From Acidovorax sp. Leaf191 (lineage in GTDB: Bacteria > Pseudomonadota > Gammaproteobacteria > Burkholderiales > Burkholderiaceae_C), in contig NZ_LMPT01000019.1 in the NCBI RefSeq assembly GCF_001424425.1, positions 328,508-392,507 of the forward strand: a stretch of 64,000 nt of DNA, read 5' to 3'. Position numbers and translations under genes: made by a program. The notes under the pieces are model-generated. The model ran no database searches. It had not been told where the DNA came from and was given only the letters and a program-made list of their open reading frames with translations. Every line of letters starts with the position of its first letter. The stretch's first letter is position 1. Shown one piece after another: positions 18,331-26,354 of the stretch.

Positions 18331-19131
18331 TCAGTAGTAGTTGCCCATGAGCGACGCCACTTCGATCAGCAGCAGCACCGCGAACATGCGCGCCAGACCG
18401 CCCAGTTCGGAATCAGGCTGCGTGCGATCGCCCGAGTCGTACAGGCCCGCGGCCATCGGTATCAGCGCCACGGCCAGCGCAAAAAACACCGTCTTCATCG
18501 CAAACACCAGGGTCACGCTGGGGCTGAACACCTGGCCGAACATGCGCGTGTAGCTCTGCAGCCCTGCGAGGTTGAAACCATACACCCCCAGATACGCCAG
18601 CACCAGCGACACCACGCAGCTGAGCGCAGCGAGCGTGATGCAGGCGAAAACGCCGGCGATCACACGGGGCAGCAGCTCGATGCGCACGGGGTCCGAGCCC
18701 TGCGCGCGCAGCGCGTCGAAGCGCCCGTTCTGCCGCAGGCGGGTGATCTGCGTGCCGTTGGGAATGGTGCAGCGCATCGCCACGAACAGTGCGGCGGTCA
18801 GCGGGATCAGCTCCAGCACCAGTACACGGATCACCATCTCGAGCGCATAGCGCGACAGGCCGTAGCTCAGGGCCGTGACCACCACGATGCGGGTGAGCAC
18901 CAGGCTGATCAGCGCAGCCAGCACCGTGAAGCCCAGCAGCACCGGCGCGGTGTCCAGATAGAGGTGGCGCGCCAGTGCGCGGCGGGTGCCCCGGCCGTAG
19001 CTGGACGGCGACAGCACCAGCACCAGCATCACAGCGCCCAGGTACAGGATGCGCCACCACGCCAGCGCCCAGCGCCGCGCGGTGCTCCACACACGTTCGG
19101 GTAGGGACAGGCCGGGCAAGCGCGCAATCAT
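18331..19131 (-). CDS. MlaE-type ABC transporter permease
   Basis: 266 residues. Hydrophobic helices cover most of the length (about 20-45, 62-85, 92-112, 155-185, 205-228, 245-262). Conserved MlaE features are the coupling-helix region RLRQNGRFDALRAQGSDPVR and the PRVIAGVFACITLAALS segment. I start at MIARLPGLSL (19131); an open frame continues upstream to 19230, but that part is a dispersed repeat. It should pair with an MlaF-type ATPase, none of which lies next to it. The merR-type gene upstream is on the same strand, with the repeat in the 200-base gap. Confidence 0.88.
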   Translation of the reverse strand: MIARLPGLSLPERVWSTARRWALAWWRILYLGAVMLVLVLSPSSYGRGTRRALARHLYLDTAPVLLGFTVLAALISLVLTRIVVVTALSYGLSRYALEMVIRVLVLELIPLTAALFVAMRCTIPNGTQITRLRQNGRFDALRAQGSDPVRIELLPRVIAGVFACITLAALSCVVSLVLAYLGVYGFNLAGLQSYTRMFGQVFSPSVTLVFAMKTVFFALAVALIPMAAGLYDSGDRTQPDSELGGLARMFAVLLLIEVASLMGNYY

Positions 19132-19194
19132 GGGCAGATCATAGCGGGCGAGCGGTGGGCGGCCACTGCAGGAATGCACGACGTGGCCCTTGAT

Positions 19195-19253
19195 GTTTTC
19201 AGGCCCTGCCGCTCGATCTACAAGCGCCAACAGCTATCAATTCAATAGCAAAT
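19195..19253 (-). repeat. Dispersed repeat family A, copy 4 (intergenic, merR-mlaE)
   Basis: Minus strand: GCTATTGAATTGATAGCTG, then GGCGCTTG, GCGGCAGGGCCTGAAAACAT. This is one of the best preserved copies, with a near-perfect GCTAT/ATAGC core. Confidence 0.72.
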
Positions 19254-19332
19254 GGCGGCACGTGAAACACCTGCTCACACCCCAGCGCCCACGTCGCCCA
19301 CACGAGCGGGTCTGCACTGCCTTGCCGCAGCA

Positions 19333-19803
19333 CTACACGTGCCGCTTGCCGACGCCCGTGCCACCCGAGGCCGCGGGCTGGGCGTCTGCGCGCGCGTGCA
19401 GGGCTTCGATGATGTGGCAATGGGTGTCCGATCCGTCGCAGCGGCCGCGCAGCGCCTGCAGGTCCGCTTCCAGCGCCTGCAGCTCCGCCAGCCGGCTGCG
19501 CACGTGCTGCAGGTGCTCATCCAGCGTGTCGCGCGCGGCTTCGCAGTCGGCCTTGCGGGACCAGTCCAGCGCCAGCAGCGTGCGCACCTCGTCCAGGGAC
19601 ATGTCCATGGCACGGCACAAGCGGATGAACCTCAGGCGGTGCACATCGTCTGCGCTGTAGAGCCGGTAGCTGTTGTCCTCACGCACGCCGGGCGCCAGCA
19701 GGCCTTCCTTTTCGTAGTAACGGATGTTGGCGGCCGACACGCCCGACTGGCGGGCCACCTCGCCGATGCGGTGCTGGGGAAGTTGCGCAACAGTCTGCGT
19801 CAT
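19333..19803 (-). CDS. MerR-family heavy-metal regulator (CadR/PbrR type)
   Basis: 156 residues from MTQTVAQL. The winged helix has RIGEVARQSGVSAANIRYYEKEGLL, given in part, with YRLYSADDVHRLRFI. The dimerisation helix follows. The metal-binding cysteines match CadR/PbrR spacing: Cys in ADCEAARD, Cys in GRCDGSD and Cys in THCHIIEAL, with a His-containing C-terminus. Cd(II), Pb(II) or Zn(II) sensing is likely. It is divergent from a CDF-like transporter across a typical MerR operator, so metal should switch on the transporter. Confidence 0.93.
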   Translation of the reverse strand: MTQTVAQLPQHRIGEVARQSGVSAANIRYYEKEGLLAPGVREDNSYRLYSADDVHRLRFIRLCRAMDMSLDEVRTLLALDWSRKADCEAARDTLDEHLQHVRSRLAELQALEADLQALRGRCDGSDTHCHIIEALHARADAQPAASGGTGVGKRHV

Positions 19804-19806
19804 GGC

Positions 19807-19837
19807 TTGACCTTCAAGTGACTTCAAGGTTTCCAAT
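19807..19837 (+). promoter_or_regulatory. MerR-type operator/promoter for the cation transporter
   Basis: -35 TTGACC (19807-19812) and -10 TCCAAT (19832-19837) are separated by 19 bases, the long spacer that MerR activators untwist. Between them lies the dyad ACCTT-n-AAGT-n-ACTT-n-AAGGT (19810-19830), which matches CadR/PbrR-class operators. It overlaps the start region of the regulator gene, so autoregulation is likely. Confidence 0.85.
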
Positions 19838-19887
19838 CATGCCATCGCATTGCAATACCTGCAGAGATTCACAGAAAGAAGGTCCTC

Positions 19888-20544
19888 ATGTCCGCCAGTT
19901 GCCAGCACCACCATCACGACGACGGCCACGGGCACGGCCCCGCCAGTGCCGACCCGCGCTACCGCCGCATCCTGTGGGTGGCGCTGATCGTCAACGCGGG
20001 CATGTTCCTGCTGGAGATCGGCGCGGGGCTGCAGTCCGGCTCGGCGTCCTTGCTGGCCGACGCCATCGACTTCCTGGGCGATGCGGCCAACTATGCGCTG
20101 TCGCTGTGGGTTCTGTCCATGGCCCTGGCGTGGCGCGCACGGGCGGCGCTCGTCAAGGGCGTGAGCATGCTGGCCTTCGGCGTGGCCGTGGTGGCGCGCG
20201 TGGCCTGGGGCGCATGGCAGGGCGTGCCGCCCGAACCATTGACCATGGGCGGGGTCGGCCTGCTGGCGCTGGCCGCCAACCTGGGGGTGGCGGTGCTGCT
20301 GTATGCCTACCGCGACGGTGACGCCAACATGCGCAGCGTATGGCTGTGCACCCGCAACGACGCGCTGGGCAACATGGCGGTGATGGTGGCAGCGCTGGGC
20401 GTATTCGGCACCGGCACCGCCTGGCCGGATCTGGCGGTGGCGGCCATCATGGCCGGGCTGGCCATCAGCGGCGGCTGGAGCGTCATCCGCCAGGCGCGCC
20501 TGGAGCTGGCAACGGGCGCCCACGCCAGCAACGGTGCACACTGA
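19888..20544 (+). CDS. Short CDF-like cation transporter
   Basis: 218 residues. The His-rich cytoplasmic N-terminus (HHHHDDGHGHG) is followed by six hydrophobic segments. The second matches CDF TM2 with the metal-site pattern SLLADAIDFLGDA. TM5 has a matching CTRNDALGNMAV. Family members are usually about 300 residues; the C-terminal cytoplasmic domain is missing here, and the protein stops after TM6 with a short tail. It probably exports Cd, Zn or Pb using the proton gradient. Expression is likely induced by the divergent MerR protein. It abuts the next gene. Confidence 0.9.
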   Translation: MSASCQHHHHDDGHGHGPASADPRYRRILWVALIVNAGMFLLEIGAGLQSGSASLLADAIDFLGDAANYALSLWVLSMALAWRARAALVKGVSMLAFGVAVVARVAWGAWQGVPPEPLTMGGVGLLALAANLGVAVLLYAYRDGDANMRSVWLCTRNDALGNMAVMVAALGVFGTGTAWPDLAVAAIMAGLAISGGWSVIRQARLELATGAHASNGAH

Positions 20545-21432
20545 ATGCGCGTGCATCTGTCGACCCGCCTGGAGGCACCACCCGCATGGGTGGCCCGGCA
20601 ACTGCAAAGCACGGCGGTCTTTCGCCACATCACCGCGCCGCTGATGCGGTTCAAGCCCACGGACGGCGCATCCTGGCCCACCGAATGGACGGCGGGCGAG
20701 CTGAAGCTGCAGATGTGGCTGCTGGGCGTGGTGCCGCTGGGCTCGCAAACCGTGCGCATCGCGATCGAGCCACCACCACAGGCGCAGCCCGGCCACTGGC
20801 CCACCCTGTGGGACCACGGCGACGGTGCGCTGATGCGCCGGTGGGACCACCGCATCACGCTGCAGGCCCTGCCCGACGGAGCCACCCTCTACACCGACGA
20901 TATCGATGTGGTCCCCCGCCACATGCCTTGGCTGATGACGCCCCTGAGCGCGGTGTTTGCCCGCTGGTTCTTTGTTCACCGCCAACGCCGCTGGCGGGCA
21001 CTGGCCGCCACCTTGGCGGCGCAGGCGCCAGCACCGGGTGCGGCAGCGCCGTCACCGGGCGACCGGCACCGCGCCGTCGACGACCTGCTGCACGGTTTTG
21101 CGAGCGCGAGCGAAGCGCCACCGGCCATGCGCTGGCAGTGGCTGGAGGCCGCCCACGTGCTCGGCCAGAACTCGCTGCACCTGCACTGGCGGTCGCACCT
21201 TGCGATGCTGCGCTATGCATGGGCGTTGCGAGACCTGCGCGAATGCCTGGGCCAGTTGCTGCGGCTTGCCCTGGTGCCCCTGGGCCACCTGCTGGCCCGG
21301 CTGCCCGCCGGAAACACCGGGCGTGCCCATGTCAACGCGTTCAAGCCCATGGCACCGGCGGACGAGATGGCCGCACTGATCGACCTGGCGCTCAGCGGAG
21401 CACTGCGCCCGCCGCCCACTGGTGGCGCATAG
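20545..21432 (+). CDS. SRPBCC-like hypothetical protein, 295 residues
   Basis: Not securely recognised. The first about 140 residues read like a START/SRPBCC lipid-binding fold (MRVHLSTRLEAPPAWVARQL, then YTDDIDVVPRHMPWLMTPL near the end of that domain). The second half (about 175-295) is a different, helix-rich domain with several Trp, Leu and Arg (LRECLGQLLRLALVPLGHLL) and a hydrophobic stretch that might associate with membrane. The ATG directly follows the transporter stop, so it is in the same operon and probably metal-induced. Function is unknown. Confidence 0.75.
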   Translation: MRVHLSTRLEAPPAWVARQLQSTAVFRHITAPLMRFKPTDGASWPTEWTAGELKLQMWLLGVVPLGSQTVRIAIEPPPQAQPGHWPTLWDHGDGALMRRWDHRITLQALPDGATLYTDDIDVVPRHMPWLMTPLSAVFARWFFVHRQRRWRALAATLAAQAPAPGAAAPSPGDRHRAVDDLLHGFASASEAPPAMRWQWLEAAHVLGQNSLHLHWRSHLAMLRYAWALRDLRECLGQLLRLALVPLGHLLARLPAGNTGRAHVNAFKPMAPADEMAALIDLALSGALRPPPTGGA

Positions 21433-21463
21433 GCATTGCGGGGGGCGTCGGCCTCGGCCTGTG

Positions 21464-21919
21464 TCAGAGCCCGGCGCCCCCCCTGTCGGCTTGGAGCGCA
21501 CGGCGGGCGGCGTGCGGCAGTTCGCTGCAACGCTCAAAAAAGGCTTCGAGCTCGGTGGACTTGTCGAACACGCCGTCGGCGCCCAGGGCCTTGCATTGGC
21601 GGCGCATGTCCGCCGTGGCGTAGTTGGACAGCACATAGACCTGCTGCCCCGGGTGGCCCTGCCGCGATGGCGGTTGTCGGGCCCAGAGCCCCTTTCTTTG
21701 CTGCAAGGCCTCCAGCACATCCATTCCGGAGCCCTCCTGCAGGAACAGATCCACCACCGCCAGTTGCCAGTCCTCGCGCCACTCGGCCAGCGCCTCGATG
21801 GCATCGCTGGCCGTGGCGGCAACGGCCACGACCTGTGCGTCCGCCAACTCTTCGAGTGCGGGTATCAGGGTTTCCTGGATGGTTTTGCTGTCTTCGACGA
21901 GGATGGTGCTGAGAGGCAT
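21464..21919 (-). CDS. Single-domain response regulator (CheY-like REC)
   Basis: 151 residues. A REC domain fills the protein: acidic pair in ILVEDSKTI, phospho-acceptor Asp57 in VVDLFLQEGSG, and the conserved Lys in VFDKSTELEAFF. There is no output domain, so it acts through protein contacts, for example with a histidine kinase elsewhere. An ATG at 21946 would add 9 residues; no Shine-Dalgarno distinguishes them. It is convergent with the SRPBCC-like gene. No kinase is adjacent. Confidence 0.88.
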   Translation of the reverse strand: MPLSTILVEDSKTIQETLIPALEELADAQVVAVAATASDAIEALAEWREDWQLAVVDLFLQEGSGMDVLEALQQRKGLWARQPPSRQGHPGQQVYVLSNYATADMRRQCKALGADGVFDKSTELEAFFERCSELPHAARRALQADRGGAGL

Positions 21920-22050
21920 CTGCGGGCCCTGCTGTCTGTTTGCCATGGCGAAGTCTAGAATCTCACCTCTTACGACATCCCGGCATGTAGGCGATTGCGC
22001 CGCGTCCCCGATGGGAGAAGTGAAATCTTCTGACTCAGAGAGACTTACAT

Positions 22051-22341
22051 ATGCCCAGCGCAGCCCCCACCACGCAGCCCTCCGACATGGCGAAGGTCTT
22101 GCACAACAACCAGGAAGCCGCAGAGCAGATCAAAGCCGCGGCCAACGATCTGGACGTGGTACATGCAGTGCTGACCACGCAGATTCCGGACGCAGCCCTG
22201 CAAGGCGATCTGCAGGCGGCGGTAGAGCGCACGGACCAGCTCGAACAGCAGCTGAGCGAAACCGCCCAGGCGCTGGACGAGTCCAACGAACTGCTGCAGC
22301 GCCACATTGCGGGCGACGCCAGCACCCACACCAAGGCCTAG
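22051..22341 (+). CDS. Small helical protein, 96 residues
   Basis: Not recognised. After a short polar N-terminus it reads as one long amphipathic helix with heptad-like Leu/Ala spacing (AAVERTDQLEQQLSETAQALDESNELLQRH, given here only in part). No TM, signal or Cys. Such short coiled-coil proteins may be adaptors. It diverges from the response regulator gene across about 130 bases; a functional link is possible but unproven. Confidence 0.75.
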   Translation: MPSAAPTTQPSDMAKVLHNNQEAAEQIKAAANDLDVVHAVLTTQIPDAALQGDLQAAVERTDQLEQQLSETAQALDESNELLQRHIAGDASTHTKA

Positions 22342-22403
22342 GCGCCGCGCCCAGCCCCTGTCCATCCGCGCAAGCATATGCAGGGCAGGTGCAGACCGTG
22401 CCG

Positions 22404-23015
22404 CTATGCCCTGGGCCGGCCCCGGGCACCGCGGTTGGCGGCCACGCCCATGCTGCGGGGGCGCGGGCTGTTGGCCTGCTCCAGCCACAGCAGCGAGTCC
22501 ATCTGCGACAAGAAGCGGCGCAGATAGTCGGGCGAGAGGTCCTGCATCAGGCTGAGCGAGCGCAGCATCAGCTTGTGGGGGTTCAGCGGCCCGGCATTCT
22601 CCGGTCCACGGTCGATGGCCTGCGCCACCTGCTGCTCGGCCGCGATGCGGGACCAGACCTCGCTGAACTGGCGCACGCTCTTCATGTCCGACGCACTGGC
22701 ACCACCTTCGATGCGCACCCGGTCCGCATCCGCCTGGGCCCGCGCGTCGAGCTCGCGGTTGAGCAGCGCCAGGGGTGAAGGCGCCGCGGTGGCCGCTGTT
22801 GCCGCCGGTGCGGCGCACTCCCCCGTCTGCGCCGCCGTGCCGGCGCCCTGCGCATAGGCGGCCACGGCCCGCTGCAGCCGCTGCGCCAGCACCTGCTGCA
22901 CCGCCGGGGGCTGGTGCTGCATGCGGCTGGCCATCACCTCCAGGTAGCGGTAGCGCACCGGGTCGTGGCCGTCGGCACCATCGGCCCGCAGCGATTCGAG
23001 CGTGGGTTCACTCAT
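22404..23015 (-). CDS. DUF2894 protein, fourth gene of the DUF3348/DUF802/OmpA cluster
   Basis: 203 residues from MSEPTLESLRADG. An N-terminal helical part (about 18-55, RYRYLEVMASRMQHQPPAVQQVLAQ) with a basic patch is followed by an Ala-rich linker and a C-terminal domain (about 95-180) with RQFSEVWSRIAAEQQVAQA, LNPHKLMLRSL and RRFLSQMDSLLWLEQ, then a basic tail. It matches DUF2894, with no function known to me. The ATG lies 8 bases inside the OmpA-like gene, so translation is coupled. No signal or TM, so cytoplasmic; it may contact the tail of the MotA-like protein (inference). Confidence 0.82.
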   Translation of the reverse strand: MSEPTLESLRADGADGHDPVRYRYLEVMASRMQHQPPAVQQVLAQRLQRAVAAYAQGAGTAAQTGECAAPAATAATAAPSPLALLNRELDARAQADADRVRIEGGASASDMKSVRQFSEVWSRIAAEQQVAQAIDRGPENAGPLNPHKLMLRSLSLMQDLSPDYLRRFLSQMDSLLWLEQANSPRPRSMGVAANRGARGRPRA

Positions 23016-23676
23016 CGCGTACGGGCCGGGCGCCAGAGGCCTTGGGCACGGGGGCCATCTCCACCCGCCGGTTCTGCGCGCGGCCCTTCTCGTCCGCATT
23101 GGAGGCCACGGGCTGCTCCGCACCAAATGCCGCGGCGAACACCTGCGACGACGGCATGCCCTCGTCGATCAGCGCCCGCGCCACGGTCAGCGCCCGCTGT
23201 GCCGACAGCTCCAGGTTGTCGGCAAAGCGCTGCTGGCTGCCGCGCAGCAGCGTGGTGTCGTCGGTAAAGCCGCTGACCATCAGCATCTCGTCGCGCTCGC
23301 GCAGGTAGACCTGCAGCGGTTGCACCAGGCTTTTGAGCAACTGGCGCCCCTCGGGCCGCAGTTCGTCGGAGCCCGCCGCGAACAGCACGCTGCCGCTGAT
23401 CCCGATGCGCCCGTCATTCACCGTGACGCGGCCACTGGCCAGGGGGCCGGCCAGGGCCTTTTCCAGCGCCATGCGCCGCTGCTCCTCGTGCTGGCGCTTT
23501 TCCACCTCGTGCTTGAGGCTGGCCACCAGGTCGACCTGCACCACCAGCACGCCCACCAGAATGAGCACAAAAGCACCCAGCAGGCCCGCCATCAGGTCAC
23601 CGAACACCGCCCAGACCGGGGCGGTCTGCTCGGAGCCGTCGTCCACGCTGTCGATGGTGTCGTCCAGCCCCATCAT
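23008..23676 (-). CDS. MotB/ZorB-like protein with OmpA peptidoglycan-binding domain
   Basis: 222 residues. A short cytoplasmic N-terminus precedes one TM helix (about 23-45) that opens with VFGDLMAGLLGAF. Asp27 falls at the position of the proton-carrying Asp of MotB (YADFMTAMMAFF). An OmpA-like domain follows (about 90-205: GSVLFAAGSDELRPEG, VSGFTDDT, LSAQRA, FAAAFGAEQPVASN and GRAQNRRVEM). It overlaps both neighbours by a few bases. With the upstream MotA-like protein it should make an ion-driven stator unit anchored in peptidoglycan, rather than a simple outer-membrane protein. Confidence 0.9.
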   Translation of the reverse strand: MMGLDDTIDSVDDGSEQTAPVWAVFGDLMAGLLGAFVLILVGVLVVQVDLVASLKHEVEKRQHEEQRRMALEKALAGPLASGRVTVNDGRIGISGSVLFAAGSDELRPEGRQLLKSLVQPLQVYLRERDEMLMVSGFTDDTTLLRGSQQRFADNLELSAQRALTVARALIDEGMPSSQVFAAAFGAEQPVASNADEKGRAQNRRVEMAPVPKASGARPVRDE

Positions 23677-26354
23677 CCGGCCACCTCCGGCTCGGCGGCG
23701 GCCACCGCCCTGCCCTTGAGCCGGCGCAGGTCTTCCACAATGCCCTGCTGCGACGCGATGCTCAGGTCGATCACTTCACGCGCCTGCGCCACGTAGTAGG
23801 CCAGTTGCTCGTCGCTGCGCGACAGGGACTGGCCGATGGCGCCTTCGATGCGCTGCAGGCTATCCATGAGCTTGTCGTTGCTGGCGGTGAACAGCCCCAC
23901 GCCGTGTCCGAACGCCTCGCCCAGGCTCGACAGCTCCACTGCGCTGGCCGCCACGTGGGTCGCCGCTTCGTCCGCCTTGCCGACCTGGCTGTCCAGCGCC
24001 TGTGCAAACTGCGACGCCGCCTGCTCCAGCACCGACGCCGCCGTGCCCACCAGGGATTCGATGGCGCCGCGCTGCTGGGCTGCGGCTTCGTTGACGGACT
24101 GCAGCAGCGTGCCCAGTTGCTCCATCATGGCCGTGCGCTCGGCCAGCGCCACGTTGTCGCGCTCGCTCAGTTGCGTCATCTCGTGGCGCAGCTGGGCGAT
24201 GACCTCGGCCGCAGCCTGCGGCACGTCAGATGCTGTTTGCAGCAGCCGGGTGAGAGGTGCCTCCAGCGCCGACCCCAGCGTGGCCAGGTGCTGGGCCACG
24301 GCCTCCTGCAAGTCCTCCAGGCGGTCGACCGCCGCACGCCCGCGTTCGGCCTCGGCATCGCGCAGCGCGGCCAGCTCGGTGCGCCACACGCCTGCCAGCG
24401 CATCCATGCGGTCGCCCTGCGCCTGCAGCCACTGGGCCTCCGCGTCGGTGCGGGTGCGCAGCAAGGCTTCGGACTGGTCCATCAGGCGCGCGGTACCGTC
24501 CAGCGTCTTGGCCACCTGCTCGCCCATGCGTCCGGTGAGCCCCGTCACGGCGGTCTCGAGGGCGTCGCACACGGCCTGCTGGCGCTCCAGCGTCTGGGTG
24601 CTCACGCGCTGCCATTCGGCCGTCAGCGACTGCGCAATACCCTCCATGGACGCGTTCCAACCGGCCAGGCGCGCCTGGTCGGCCGCCATCTGGGCGGTGT
24701 GGGAGTGCGCCACCGTGTCCTGCAACGACGACAGCAGCGCACCGGAGCGCTCGTCGAACGACTGCGTAGCTGCCTGCAGCGACTCGCCCAGCTGTGCGGC
24801 AGCACCTGCGAGCGCCTGCGCCACGCCCTGTTGCTGCGCTGCGGCCTGCTCGCCCGCGCGCTCCCATTGGGCTGCGATCAAGCGGGCGGTGTCTTCCATC
24901 GATGCGCGCCAGCCGGCAATGCGCTGCGCGTCGGCCGCTGCCTGGGCCGCATGGGTGTGCGCCACGGTATCTTGCAGCGATGCGACCAGGGCCGTGGAGC
25001 GCTGCTCGAAGGCCTGGGTGGCGGCCAGCAGGGACTGGTCCAGGCGCGCTGTGGCGCCCTCCAGCGCGTCGCGCATGCCCTGCTGCTGTTCCACGGCGCG
25101 TGCACCCGCCCGCTCCCACTGCGCGGCCAGCGTCTCGCCCATGCCTTCCATCGACCGCGTCCACCCTGCCAGGCGCTGTTCGTCGGCCGCCTTCTGGGCA
25201 GCCTGCGACTGCGCCGCGGTGTCCTGCAGGGCCGCGTGCAGCGCTGCGGAGCGTTGCTCGAACGATTGGGTCACCGACTGCAGCGCGCCATCGAACCCGC
25301 CCATCAGGCGGTCCTGCAGCTGCGTGTGCTTGTCCAGGGCCGATGTCCAGGTGTCCGACACCTGGCGTGCCGTGCCCTCCCACTGGGCTGCCAGCGCCTG
25401 CATCTGGGCCGCCGTGGCATCGGCCAGCCGCTGGTGCGCGCGTTGCGATTCCCGCGCCAGTTCGGCCATGGCCTGCTCGACCACGGGCCGCAGCGTTTCG
25501 CCGGCCACGCGGGCGCTGGCGCCCAGGCTGTCGTGCAGCGACGCCCCCACGGCGCCGGCCAACTGGGTGTAGGCCGACGACGCCTCGGTGTGAAAACCCT
25601 TTTGCTGCGCCAGCAATTGGTCGGCCAGCTGGTCGTGCCGTCGGTCCAGCCCGTCCACCAGGGCCTGCAGCCGCTCGGCGATCAGCGGCATCGCTTGCGC
25701 CTGTTGCTGCAGGGCCTGGAAGGTCTCTTCGCGGCGATGGCTGGCCGAGAACGCGCGGAACACGGTGGGAATGCGTGCGTCGAGCTGGCGCACGGCCGCC
25801 AGGCGCTCGCGGCGCGCCATGGCAGACAGCAGGCCCAGCATGGCCGATGCGGCCACGCCCGCCACCGAGGTGCCGAACGACAGGCCCAGGCCCTTGATGG
25901 GCTCGGCCAGGGCGGCGCGGATGCCCTCCAGGCTGCCCGAGGTCTCCAGCGCGAACACCGCGCCCTTGAAGGTGACCACCATCCCGAGGAAGGTGCCCAG
26001 CATGCCCAGCATGACCAGCAACCCCACCAGGTACGGCGTGAGGGCCGGCCCCGGCAGCACGGCACGCTCGCCCTCGATGCGCTGGCGCACCGGGTGGCGC
26101 AGGGCGGCGGGCAAGCGGTCGAGCCAGGGGCCCAGGTCCACCACGGGCTGCTGCGCGCCATCCGCCAGCGCGGTGGTCAGTGCCACCGTTCCACGGCGAA
26201 ACTGCATCAGCTCGACCGCGCCCAGCACGTAGACCGCACCGATCGCCACCGTCATCGCCAGCGCCAGCGGGCTCGCCCCCACGAATCCCCACCCTACCCA
26301 ACCCACTGCCGCCAGGCCCAGGGCAAATACGGCAGCCATCACACTCTTGTTCAT
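23673..26354 (-). CDS. DUF802 protein: MotA/ExbB/ZorA-like membrane part with very long coiled tail
   Basis: 893 residues from MNKSVMAAVF. Four TM helices (about 5-25, 29-49, 105-130, 155-177). The last two carry the ExbB/MotA-like patterns MLGTFLGMVVTFKGA and GLSFGTSVAGVAASAML. About 700 residues of cytoplasmic tail follow, almost entirely Ala/Gln/Leu-rich helix, with three tandem 84-residue repeats (about 360-611) typical of DUF802. The architecture matches ZorA (MotA-like with a long tail). The next gene encodes the MotB-like partner with the channel Asp. It overlaps DUF3348 upstream (ATGA) and the OmpA gene downstream (ATGA). Confidence 0.9.
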   Translation of the reverse strand: MNKSVMAAVFALGLAAVGWVGWGFVGASPLALAMTVAIGAVYVLGAVELMQFRRGTVALTTALADGAQQPVVDLGPWLDRLPAALRHPVRQRIEGERAVLPGPALTPYLVGLLVMLGMLGTFLGMVVTFKGAVFALETSGSLEGIRAALAEPIKGLGLSFGTSVAGVAASAMLGLLSAMARRERLAAVRQLDARIPTVFRAFSASHRREETFQALQQQAQAMPLIAERLQALVDGLDRRHDQLADQLLAQQKGFHTEASSAYTQLAGAVGASLHDSLGASARVAGETLRPVVEQAMAELARESQRAHQRLADATAAQMQALAAQWEGTARQVSDTWTSALDKHTQLQDRLMGGFDGALQSVTQSFEQRSAALHAALQDTAAQSQAAQKAADEQRLAGWTRSMEGMGETLAAQWERAGARAVEQQQGMRDALEGATARLDQSLLAATQAFEQRSTALVASLQDTVAHTHAAQAAADAQRIAGWRASMEDTARLIAAQWERAGEQAAAQQQGVAQALAGAAAQLGESLQAATQSFDERSGALLSSLQDTVAHSHTAQMAADQARLAGWNASMEGIAQSLTAEWQRVSTQTLERQQAVCDALETAVTGLTGRMGEQVAKTLDGTARLMDQSEALLRTRTDAEAQWLQAQGDRMDALAGVWRTELAALRDAEAERGRAAVDRLEDLQEAVAQHLATLGSALEAPLTRLLQTASDVPQAAAEVIAQLRHEMTQLSERDNVALAERTAMMEQLGTLLQSVNEAAAQQRGAIESLVGTAASVLEQAASQFAQALDSQVGKADEAATHVAASAVELSSLGEAFGHGVGLFTASNDKLMDSLQRIEGAIGQSLSRSDEQLAYYVAQAREVIDLSIASQQGIVEDLRRLKGRAVAAAEPEVAG
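24522..25277 (-). repeat. Three tandem 252-bp repeats within the DUF802 gene
   Basis: Three in-frame units of 84 codons each (protein residues about 360-443, 444-527, 528-611). Aligned landmarks per unit are SFEQRS/AFEQRS/SFDERS at exact 84-residue spacing, LQDT, AAD-x-QR-x-AGW, SME, QWER and QQQG. The third unit is the most diverged. Confidence 0.85.

Noticed and set aside
18331-19230. Longer mlaE starting at 19230
   Set aside because: The added 33 codons are repeat A sequence and have no permease features; MIARLPG is kept as start.
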